A stretch of 11,632 bases of DNA, taken from assembly GCA_036272815.1 (NCBI GenBank), contig DATAYA010000366.1:1-11632 (forward strand), read 5' to 3'. This DNA comes from DATAYA01 sp036272815 (GTDB taxonomy: Bacteria; Pseudomonadota; Alphaproteobacteria; Acetobacterales; Acetobacteraceae). The notes under the pieces are model-generated. The model searched no databases, was not told the origin of the DNA, and saw only the letters and a program-made list of their open reading frames with translations. This document shows positions 5,822 to 11,632 of the stretch, in pieces; the first letter of the stretch is position 1; every line of letters begins with the position of its first letter. A program made the position numbers and the translations under genes.

Positions 5822-5850
5822 CTTCCTTGGGGGCTTACTTCCTCGGGGGC
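5822..5850. repeat. 16-bp period direct repeat upstream of DUF892
   Basis: CTTCCTTGGGGGC at 5822-5834 recurs as CTTCCTCGGGGGC at 5838-5850 with one mismatch, separated by TTA. It lies 31 to 59 bases before the DUF892 start and could be a doubled protein site or a small local duplication. Confidence 0.6.
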
Positions 5851-6011
5851 ACGGCACCACGCACCCTCGGCCGCGTCACGGGCGACCGGACGCGATGACG
5901 CCGTGCGGGGACAGAACGGCGCCGATGCGGCGACGTTCACGCCGGACGGCACACATTGGCGTGCGTTTTGTACGCTTCCGAACGCAAAATTTGCAGGCGC
6001 AGCCGTCCTGC

Positions 6012-6040
6012 TTGACAAGCCTCCCGGCACCTCGTGTTGT
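6012..6040 (+). promoter_or_regulatory. Putative sigma-70 promoter of the Crp/Fnr gene
   Basis: A perfect -35 TTGACA (6012-6017) is followed after exactly 17 bases by TGTTGT (6035-6040), which matches 3 of 6 bases of the -10 consensus. Transcription would begin near 6047, about 50 bases before the chosen ATG at 6098. The weak -10 suits an activator-dependent or regulated promoter. Confidence 0.55.
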
Positions 6041-6067
6041 CACGGACCATAGGGCGTGGGCCACACG
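6033..6067. promoter_or_regulatory. Paired CGTG/CACG inverted repeats, candidate autoregulatory operator
   Basis: CGTG-N4-CACG at 6033-6044 overlaps the predicted -10, and CGTG-N5-CACG at 6055-6067 lies just after the predicted transcription start. Their centres are about 22 bp apart, two helical turns, placing both on the same face. Crp/Fnr dimers bind short inverted repeats of this type, so the adjacent regulator may repress itself here. The half-sites are only 4 bp and differ by one base in spacing, so this is a candidate only. Confidence 0.4.
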
Positions 6068-6097
6068 ACAATGCAACGAGTGAGGGACGTCGTGTCC

Positions 6098-6829
6098 ATG
6101 CGTGCGCCGGACGCTGCCGGCGATGTCGCGCCGGCAACCACGAACCGCTTTTTCGCGGCGATGCCCGTGCAGGACCGCGAGTATCTGCGGCCATTGCTGG
6201 AGCGGGTCGAGCTGCCGATCGGCGAGACCGTACTGCCGGCTGGCGGTCCGTGTTCGTCGGTGCTGTTCGTCGATCAGGGCGTCCTGTCGGCGATCGCGCG
6301 CTTCGACGACGGAAAGCGCGCGGAAGTTGCAACGATCGGCCGCGAGGGGGTGGTCGGGTTGGTCGCGCTGCTCACGGGAGAGAGCGAGCCGTTCGAAACC
6401 ATCGTGCAGGTTGCCGGACACGGGCGGCGGATGCCGGCGGCGGCACTCGCGCAACGGGCGGAGGGAAGCCCGGAGCTGCGCGCACTGCTGCTGCGCTATG
6501 CGCACGCGCATATGGTCCAGGTGGCGCAGACCGCGGCGTGCAATGCGGTTCACGCTGTCGAGCAGCGGGCGGCGCGGTGGCTGCTGATGACGCAGGACCG
6601 GATGGGAACGGGCTTCGAACTGACGCAGGAGTATCTGGCCACAATGCTTGGTGTGCGACGACCGACGGTGAATGCCATTGCACAGACGCTGCAGGAGAGT
6701 GGCGCCATCCGCTACACCCGCGGCGCGGTCATGATCTGCGACCGCCCGATGTTGGAGCGGTTCGTCTGTCCCTGCTACGGCGTCGTTCGCGCGGCCCACG
6801 AGCGCGCCGTTCCGGGATGCTTCGCATGA
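6098..6829 (+). CDS. Crp/Fnr-family transcriptional regulator
   Basis: A 243-residue regulator from the chosen start. A cyclic-nucleotide-type beta-barrel covers about residues 22-115 (LERVELPIGETVLPAGG, VDQGVLSAIARFDDGKRAEVATIGREGVVG). The long dimerisation helix is about 125-160, with LRYAHAHMVQVAQTAACNAVHAVEQRAARWLL at 132-163. The winged HTH is about 174-215 (LTQEYLATMLGVRRPTVNAIAQTLQESGAIRYTRG). This form is common in alphaproteobacteria, where most members have no known effector. There is no N-terminal Fe-S cysteine cluster, so it is not an FNR oxygen sensor. The frame is open to a GTG at 6056 and an ATG at 6071; 6098 is preferred because GAGGGA lies about 11 bases before it and the other two lack a site. 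The stop overlaps the next gene as ATGA. Confidence 0.9.
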   Translation: MRAPDAAGDVAPATTNRFFAAMPVQDREYLRPLLERVELPIGETVLPAGGPCSSVLFVDQGVLSAIARFDDGKRAEVATIGREGVVGLVALLTGESEPFETIVQVAGHGRRMPAAALAQRAEGSPELRALLLRYAHAHMVQVAQTAACNAVHAVEQRAARWLLMTQDRMGTGFELTQEYLATMLGVRRPTVNAIAQTLQESGAIRYTRGAVMICDRPMLERFVCPCYGVVRAAHERAVPGCFA

Positions 6830-7305
6830 CCACGGGCGAGGACAGCAACACGCCCGGCACCGACGCACCGGCCGCGGCCCCGGTGTCGGTCAGCTATGTG
6901 CAGCGCGAGGTGATGAGCGCGGTGATGCAGAGCCGCGAAAAGCGCGAGGCCTACATTCACGCCGCGATGGTCAACATGCTGGTGGCGCTGACGGCGGAGC
7001 TGCTGGATGCGGCCCTGGTGCGGCCGGGGCCTCTCGCCGAGCGGCTGGAGCGCGCCCGCCGCACGCAGTTCAAGGACGAGAATGCAGCGCCCGCGCGAGA
7101 CCTGCTCACGACGATGATCGACTGGCTGAACAATCTCCAGCCCGACCTGCCAAGTTCGGTTCCGCCCGAATGGATGGAACCGATGATCCTGGCAGGCGGG
7201 CTCGCCGAGACGCTGGCACGCTTGCGCGGCGAGCCCTGGCCGCCGCCCGCTTCCGGCGAACCGGGCGCCGGGGATGCGGGACGGCCCCCGGAGCCGCCGC
7301 GCTGA
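6826..7305 (+). CDS. Protein of unknown function (159 aa), coupled to the Crp/Fnr gene
   Basis: I do not recognise this family. The start ATG (6826-6828) overlaps the regulator's TGA as ATGA; a second in-frame ATG at 6817 is possible. Residues 1-20 are Pro/Ala/Thr-rich. Residues 21-130 look mainly helical, with REVMSAVMQSREKREAYIHAAMVNMLVALTAELLDAAL at 27-64 as one or two long amphipathic helices. The tail (about 138-159) is Pro/Gly-rich and probably disordered. There is no signal peptide, convincing membrane segment or catalytic motif. The real-gene call rests on the ATGA coupling, the helical non-repetitive core and the terminator-like hairpin just after its stop. A partner or co-regulator of the Crp/Fnr protein is plausible but unproven. 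Confidence 0.75.
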   Translation: MTTGEDSNTPGTDAPAAAPVSVSYVQREVMSAVMQSREKREAYIHAAMVNMLVALTAELLDAALVRPGPLAERLERARRTQFKDENAAPARDLLTTMIDWLNNLQPDLPSSVPPEWMEPMILAGGLAETLARLRGEPWPPPASGEPGAGDAGRPPEPPR

Positions 7306-7311
7306 CAGTGG

Positions 7312-7337
7312 CGGCGGACGGCGCGTGCCGTCCGCCG
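7312..7337. terminator. Hairpin between convergent genes (probable bidirectional terminator)
   Basis: A perfect 11-bp stem (7312-7322 with 7327-7337) and a 4-base GCGT loop begin 6 bases after the 159-residue gene's stop and lie 7 bases beyond the convergent PfpI-family stop. There is no T-run, as is common in very GC-rich genomes. Its symmetry and place between two stops favour termination in both directions. Confidence 0.7.
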
Positions 7338-7344
7338 GTGATCG

Positions 7345-7905
7345 TCACGCCGCCGCGCGCTTCGGGGATGCCTCGGCAAACAGCGTCAGCATCTCGCGGT
7401 TGAATGCGGGGATGTCGTCCGGCTTGCGCGAGGTCACGAGCTTGCCGTCGCGCACCACGGTCTCGTCGACCCAGGTGGCGCCGGCATTCTTCAGGTCGGT
7501 CCTGAGCGATGGCCAGGACGTCACGCGCTTGCCGCGCACCGCGTCGGCCTCCACCAGCGTCCACGGACCGTGGCAGATCGCCGCGACCGGCTTGCCGGCA
7601 TCAACGAAATGCCGGACGAAGGCGACCGCCTTCGGGATGGTGCGCAGCGTGTCCGGGTTGGCGACGCCGCCGGGCAGCAGCAGCGCGTCGAACCCATCGG
7701 GCTGCGCCTGATCGAGCGACTTGTCGGTGCCGATCTTCTCGCCCTTCTCGTCGTGGTTCATGCCCTGGATGGCGCCGCCCCTGGGGCTGACGATCGTCAC
7801 CTCGGCACCCGCCTGCTTAAGCGCCTTCACGGGCTCCGTGAGTTCGACCGCCTCGACCCCGTCGGTGGCGAGCACGGCGACCCGGCGCCCCTTCACGTCG
7901 GCCAT
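7345..7905 (-). CDS. PfpI/DJ-1-family protein (type 1 glutamine amidotransferase-like)
   Basis: A 186-residue member of the DJ-1/PfpI superfamily, close to the general stress protein 18 type. The nucleophile elbow AICHGPWTL (109-117) carries Cys111 followed by His112. Glu18 in DGVEAVEL is the conserved acidic residue near the cysteine, and LLLPGGVANPD (75-85) is the family's third signature. Members have been described as intracellular proteases, chaperones, methylglyoxal-handling enzymes or deglycases; the activity here cannot be told from sequence. ATG at 7905 is preceded by a very strong ribosome site (GGAGAAGGA), which excludes the longer frame reaching 7983. It lies 74 bases after mdtC on the same strand, with a hairpin between, so it is probably transcribed separately or by read-through. 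Confidence 0.93.
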   Translation of the reverse strand: MADVKGRRVAVLATDGVEAVELTEPVKALKQAGAEVTIVSPRGGAIQGMNHDEKGEKIGTDKSLDQAQPDGFDALLLPGGVANPDTLRTIPKAVAFVRHFVDAGKPVAAICHGPWTLVEADAVRGKRVTSWPSLRTDLKNAGATWVDETVVRDGKLVTSRKPDDIPAFNREMLTLFAEASPKRAAA

Positions 7906-7949
7906 GTTCCTTCTCCTCTGCTGTGGGGACAGGGGGAGAAGTGCTGAGG

Positions 7950-7975
7950 GCGCGGCCGGTTGCATCTGGCCGCGC
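7950..7975 (-). terminator. Hairpin just after the mdtC stop
   Basis: Complementary 8-base arms GCGCGGCC (7950-7957) and GGCCGCGC (7968-7975) enclose a 10-base loop, 4 bases after the mdtC stop on the minus strand. No T-run follows. It may end or attenuate the efflux operon before the PfpI-family gene. Confidence 0.5.
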
Positions 7976-7979
7976 ATCG

Positions 7980-10900
7980 TCACTCCGCGGCGGCGACGAT
8001 CGGCTTGCGGCCGCCGCGCACGAGGCCTTCGAGCGCCAGATAGACCACCGGCGTCGTGTACAGCGTGAGCACCTGGCTCACGATCAGGCCGCCCACGATC
8101 GCGATGCCGAGCGGGCGGCGGTATTCGGCGCCGGTGCCGAAGGCGAGTGCCAGCGGCAGCGCGCCGAGGATCGCGGCGAGCGTGGTCATGATGATCGGGC
8201 GAAAGCGCTCGATCGAGGCCTCGCGGATCGCCGCCAGCGGCGCGCTGCCGCGGTCGCGTTCCTGCTCCAGCGCGAAATCCACCAGCATGATCGCGTTCTT
8301 CTTCACGATCCCCATCAGCAGCACGATCCCGATCAGGCTGAGCAGGGAAAGCTCACCGCCGGTCAGCAGGATTGCGAGCAATGCGCCGAGGCCGGCCGAG
8401 GGCAGGGAGGAAAGAATCGTGAGCGGGTGGATGAGACTTTCGTAGAGCACGCCGAGCACGATGTAGATCGAGACCAAGGCGGCCAGCAGCAGCAGCGGCT
8501 CGCTGGAGAGGCTCTGCTGCAAAATCTTGGCATTGCCCGCGAATTCCGTCCGCACGCCGGGCGGCATCCGCAGCCCGTCCGCCGCATTCTGCACCAGCGT
8601 CTCGGCGGTGCCGAGCGCGGTCCCGGGCGCCGTGTTGAAGCTGAGGGTGGCGGCCGGGAACTGGCCCTGGTGGCGTACCGTGAGCGCCGCCGTGCCGCGT
8701 TCGAAATGCGCGAGCGAGGCGAGCGGCACCTGCGTGCCGTTGGTGGCGCCGACATAGATGTGCTGCAGCATCGAGGCATCGGTCTGCAACGCCGGCGCCA
8801 CTTCCAGCACGACCTTGTACTGGTTGCGCTCGGTGTAGATCGTCGAGACCTGCCGCTGCGCGAAGGCGTTGTTGAGCGCGTCGTCGACCGCGGACACGGA
8901 GACGCCGAGGCGCGCGGCGGCATCGCGGTCGATGACCACGTTCTCCTGCGGGCCGGCGCGGTCCTGGTCGCTGGCGACATCGGTGATCCCGCGGATCGTC
9001 TTGAGCTTCGCCTCCAGGCGCTGCGACCAGACGCGCAGTTCCGAGAGCGAGGGATCGAGCAGCACGAACTGGAACTGCGACCCGCCGCTGCGGCCGCCGG
9101 CGCGCAGATCCTGCGCCGAAAACAGGAAGGTCTGCACGCCGCCCACATGCGCGAGCCGCGGGCGCAGGCGCGCGATCACGCGCTCCGACGAGATGCCGCG
9201 TTGCGCCAGGGGCTTGAGCTGGATCGTCAGGTTGCCGCGGTTGAGCCCGTTGAAGCCGCTGGAGACGCCGATGGTCGAGCCGACCGAGTCGATCGCAGGA
9301 TCGCGCAACAGGACGCGCACCACCGATTCCTGCCGCTGCTCCATCGCGTGGAAGGAGATGTCGGGTGCGGCGAGCGTCTGGCCCATGATGAGGCCGGTGT
9401 CCTCGATCGGCAGGAAGCCCTTGGGCACCGCTTTGTAGAGCCAGACGGTGCCGGCGATCGTGGCCAGCGTCACCAGCAGCATCAGCCGCCGCCAGCGCAG
9501 CGCCCAGTCGAGTGTGCGCGCATATCCGCGCAGCACGCTGCGGAAGCCGCGTTCGACGGCGGCATCGAGCCTGCCACCCGATCCCGGCTCGAAGCGATGC
9601 ATGAAGCGGCCGCAGATCATCGGCGTGAGGGTGAGCGACACCACCGCCGAGATCGTGATCGCGAGCGTGATCGTCATCGCGAACTCGTGCAGCAGCCGGC
9701 CGAGGATGCCCGCCATGAAGGTGATCGGGATGAACACGGCGACCAGCGAGATGCTGATCGAGACGACGGTGAAGCCGATCTGCCGCGAGCCGTCGAAGGC
9801 GGCGCACAGCGGCGGCTTGCCCATCTCCATGTGCCGGTAGATGTTCTCGATCATCACGATCGCGTCGTCGACGACGAAGCCGACCGAGATGGTCAGCGCC
9901 ATCAGCGAGAAATTGTCAAGGCTGTAGCCGAGGAACCACATCCCTGCGAGCGTGCCCGCGATCGAGAGCGGCACCGTCACCGCCGCGGCGACGGTCGGCA
10001 CCAGGCGGCGCATGAACAGGAACACCACCATCAGCACCATCGCGACCGTCAGCAGCAGCGTGTACTGCACGTCGTCCACGCTCGCGCGGATGGTGCTGGT
10101 GCGGTCGGAGATCACCTTGAGGTGCAGCCCCGCCGGCATCCAGGATTGCAGCAGCGGCAGCAGCTCGCGGATGCGGTCGATGGTGCTGAGCACGTTGGCG
10201 CCGAGCGATTTCGTCACCGTCAGCAGGATTGCCGGCTGGTTGCCGTCCCAGGCGGCAAGCTGCGAGTTGGCAACCCCGTTGATGACGGTGGCGACCGAGG
10301 AGAGCCGCAGGATGTCGCCGTTATTCGCCCGCAGGATCAGCGAGCGGTAGTCGCGCGCCTGGGTGATCTGGCCGTTGACGCCGATGCTCTGCGCCCGAAG
10401 CGGCCCCTCGAAGCCGCCGGTGGGCTGCGTCACGTTGGCGGAGAGCACCGCATTGTAGACGTCCTGCCCCGACAGGCCGGCCGCCGCCAGCGCCACCGGA
10501 TCGAGCCGGATGCGCACCGCGGGCTTCTCGGCGCCGTTGATGGTGACCTGGCTCACGCCCTCCACCTGCGACAGGCGCTGGCCGAGCACGGTGTCGGCCG
10601 CGTCATAGACCTGCGCCGTCGAGAGCCGGTTCGAGCTAAGTGCGAGCGTCATGATCGGCGCTTCGGCAGGATTGAACTTGCGGTAGTGCGGCGCCTGCGG
10701 CAGGTCGGCCGGCAGGTCGGCCTCCGCACTGTTGATGGCGGACTGCACGTCATGCGCGGCGCCGTCGATGCTGCGGTCGACGTCGAACTGCACGATGATC
10801 GAGGTGGCGCCGAGCGAGTTGATCGAGGTGATCTCGGAGACGCCGGCGATCTCGCCGAGCCGGCGCTCGAGCGGCGCGGCGACGGAGCTTGCCATCGTCT

Positions 10901-11069
10901 GCGGGTCCGCGCCCGGACGGTTGGCGAACACCACGATCGCCGGGATGTCGACGCTCGGCAGCGCCGCGACGGGGAGGAACCAGTAGGCAACCGCGCCGGC
11001 GAGCAGCAGGCCGATCGAGAGCAGGATCGTCGCGACCGGCCGGCGGATGAAGGGGTCGGAGAAGCCCAT
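7980..11069 (-). CDS. mdtC: RND multidrug efflux pump inner-membrane subunit MdtC
   Basis: A 1029-residue RND (HAE1) transporter, the length of E. coli MdtC. TM1 is about residues 10-32 (RPVATILLSIGLLL). Two large periplasmic regions lie at about 35-335 and 555-855, with TM2-TM6 at about 336-490, TM7 at about 527-547 and TM8-TM12 at about 858-1015. Proton-relay residues are in place: Asp401/Asp402 in GFVVDDAIVMIEN, Lys924 in [12 protein letters not shown] and Arg957 in RFRPIIMTT. Segments such as YRKFNPAEAPIM (129-140), FGQRQ-like FAQRQVSTIY (736-745) and the TM9-TM10 region match MdtC rather than AcrB. The start is 3 bases after the mdtB stop, and GGAG overlaps that end. It should form the mixed MdtB/MdtC trimer, working with MdtA and an outer-membrane channel. 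Substrates are unknown. Confidence 0.95.
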   Translation of the reverse strand: MGFSDPFIRRPVATILLSIGLLLAGAVAYWFLPVAALPSVDIPAIVVFANRPGADPQTMASSVAAPLERRLGEIAGVSEITSINSLGATSIIVQFDVDRSIDGAAHDVQSAINSAEADLPADLPQAPHYRKFNPAEAPIMTLALSSNRLSTAQVYDAADTVLGQRLSQVEGVSQVTINGAEKPAVRIRLDPVALAAAGLSGQDVYNAVLSANVTQPTGGFEGPLRAQSIGVNGQITQARDYRSLILRANNGDILRLSSVATVINGVANSQLAAWDGNQPAILLTVTKSLGANVLSTIDRIRELLPLLQSWMPAGLHLKVISDRTSTIRASVDDVQYTLLLTVAMVLMVVFLFMRRLVPTVAAAVTVPLSIAGTLAGMWFLGYSLDNFSLMALTISVGFVVDDAIVMIENIYRHMEMGKPPLCAAFDGSRQIGFTVVSISISLVAVFIPITFMAGILGRLLHEFAMTITLAITISAVVSLTLTPMICGRFMHRFEPGSGGRLDAAVERGFRSVLRGYARTLDWALRWRRLMLLVTLATIAGTVWLYKAVPKGFLPIEDTGLIMGQTLAAPDISFHAMEQRQESVVRVLLRDPAIDSVGSTIGVSSGFNGLNRGNLTIQLKPLAQRGISSERVIARLRPRLAHVGGVQTFLFSAQDLRAGGRSGGSQFQFVLLDPSLSELRVWSQRLEAKLKTIRGITDVASDQDRAGPQENVVIDRDAAARLGVSVSAVDDALNNAFAQRQVSTIYTERNQYKVVLEVAPALQTDASMLQHIYVGATNGTQVPLASLAHFERGTAALTVRHQGQFPAATLSFNTAPGTALGTAETLVQNAADGLRMPPGVRTEFAGNAKILQQSLSSEPLLLLAALVSIYIVLGVLYESLIHPLTILSSLPSAGLGALLAILLTGGELSLLSLIGIVLLMGIVKKNAIMLVDFALEQERDRGSAPLAAIREASIERFRPIIMTTLAAILGALPLALAFGTGAEYRRPLGIAIVGGLIVSQVLTLYTTPVVYLALEGLVRGGRKPIVAAAE

Positions 11070-11072
11070 CGC

Positions 11073-11632
11073 CTACTCCGCCGCAGCGGCGGCCCGTGGT
11101 GCCGCACCCCAGCGGGCGCGCAGCCGCTCGAAGGCGAGATAGATCGAGGGCGTGGTGTAGAGCGTCAGGAGCTGGCTGAGCAGCAGGCCGCCGACGATGG
11201 TGATGCCGAGCGGATAGCGCAGCTCCGATCCGGCGCCGCCCTCGAACACCAGCGGCAGCGCGCCGAGCAGGGCGGCCGCCGTCGTCATCATGATCGGGCG
11301 AAAGCGCAGCAGGCTCGCCTCCTCGATCGCGGCCCGCGGATCGAGGCCGCGGTCGCGCTCCGCCTCGATCGCGAAATCCACCATCATGATCGCGTTCTTC
11401 TTCACGATGCCCATCAGCAGCACGATGCCGACAAGGGCGACCAGCGTGAGATCGGTCCCGGTCAGCATCAGTGCCAGCAGCGCGCCGATGCCGGCCGACG
11501 GCAGGGTGGAGAGGATGGTGATCGGATGGATCGGGCTCTCGTAGAGCACCCCGAGCACGATGTAGATCACCACGATTGCGGCGAGGATCAGCCACGGCTC
11601 CGCGGCGAGGCTGCTCTCGAACTGTGCGGCGT
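11073..11632 (-). CDS. mdtB: RND multidrug efflux pump inner-membrane subunit MdtB, C-terminal part (partial)
   Basis: The frame is open to the right edge, giving about the last 185 residues; the start is outside. The fragment covers TM8-TM12 of an RND transporter: [28 protein letters not shown], the relay lysine in [24 protein letters not shown], the arginine in [21 protein letters not shown] and [30 protein letters not shown]. It ends in TAG at 11073-11075, 3 bases before mdtC, as in mdtABC operons where mdtB directly precedes mdtC. The conserved GVLYES and LSTLPSAG forms suit the MdtB/MdtC branch. The subunit identity comes largely from gene order, since only the conserved end is visible; with mdtC it forms a heteromeric pump. 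Confidence 0.9.
   Translation of the reverse strand, partial: AAQFESSLAAEPWLILAAIVVIYIVLGVLYESPIHPITILSTLPSAGIGALLALMLTGTDLTLVALVGIVLLMGIVKKNAIMMVDFAIEAERDRGLDPRAAIEEASLLRFRPIMMTTAAALLGALPLVFEGGAGSELRYPLGITIVGGLLLSQLLTLYTTPSIYLAFERLRARWGAAPRAAAAAE

Larger units (their letters stand above)
5792..6097. promoter_or_regulatory. Divergent control region between DUF892 and Crp/Fnr genes
   Basis: 306 bases without a supported gene. The left part holds the DUF892 leader with two direct-repeat pairs (5790-5820 and 5822-5850). The middle (about 5860-5955) is GC-rich with nothing recognised. The right part is AT-richer and includes a near palindrome GCAAAATTTGC (5984-5994) and the inverted pair GCGT/ACGC (5963-5966, 5972-5975), then the promoter at 6012-6040 for the regulator. 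No clear minus-strand promoter for DUF892 could be picked. Confidence 0.5.

Noticed and set aside
5792..6097. Alphaproteobacterial general-stress (EcfG) promoter GGAAC-N16-17-CGTT for DUF892.
   Set aside because: I found no GGAAC with CGTT at the proper spacing on the minus strand here; only partial GGAAG matches.
8353..9807. Second minus-strand frame of 484 codons inside mdtC.
   Set aside because: An out-of-frame shadow of a fully intact RND transporter, with biased Arg/Ala/His composition.

Overview
The window is GC-rich (roughly 70%), densely coding bacterial DNA. The protein families point to an alphaproteobacterium: an alpha-type CheB/CheR pair, a Crp/Fnr regulator of the type common in that class, a DUF892 ferritin-like protein and a NodN-like MaoC protein. 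I cannot settle the family; Sphingomonadales and Rhodospirillales/Acetobacteraceae both fit. No rRNA, tRNA, CRISPR array, insertion sequence or phage gene was seen.

Layout. (1) 1-1025, plus strand: the last 51 codons of cheB, overlapping cheR by an ATGA junction, the end of a chemosensory operon. (2) 1085-2672, minus strand: an SDR oxidoreductase followed 4 bases later by a class I methyltransferase, a two-gene unit convergent with cheR. (3) 2673-3775: a 249-base divergent control region, then a 31-codon leader ORF coupled by ATGA overlap to a GntR/HutC-type regulator, which probably controls the divergent pair and/or itself. (4) 3805-5791, minus strand: in transcription order a DUF892 ferritin-like stress protein, a 74-residue hydrophilic protein, the molybdenum cofactor enzyme MobA and a MaoC-fold hydratase. 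(5) 5792-6097: a 306-base divergent control region with direct repeats on the DUF892 side and a good promoter with two matching inverted repeats on the regulator side. (6) 6098-7305, plus strand: a Crp/Fnr-family regulator overlapping (ATGA) a 159-residue protein of unknown function, closed by a strong hairpin. (7) 7345-11632, minus strand: mdtB (C-terminal part only) and mdtC, the two inner-membrane subunits of an RND efflux pump, followed by a PfpI/DJ-1-family protein. mdtA and the rest of mdtB lie beyond the right edge.

Most genes are ordinary. The unusual layer is non-coding or sub-genic. Five short tandem repeats with different units (12 to 18 bases) lie within about 5 kb. A repeat-built leader peptide ORF precedes the GntR regulator. 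An RNA segment before the 74-residue gene can pair either with an upstream arm or with that gene's Shine-Dalgarno. Two CGTG/CACG inverted repeats two helical turns apart overlap the Crp/Fnr promoter. I found no clearly new defence, mobile or biosynthetic system.
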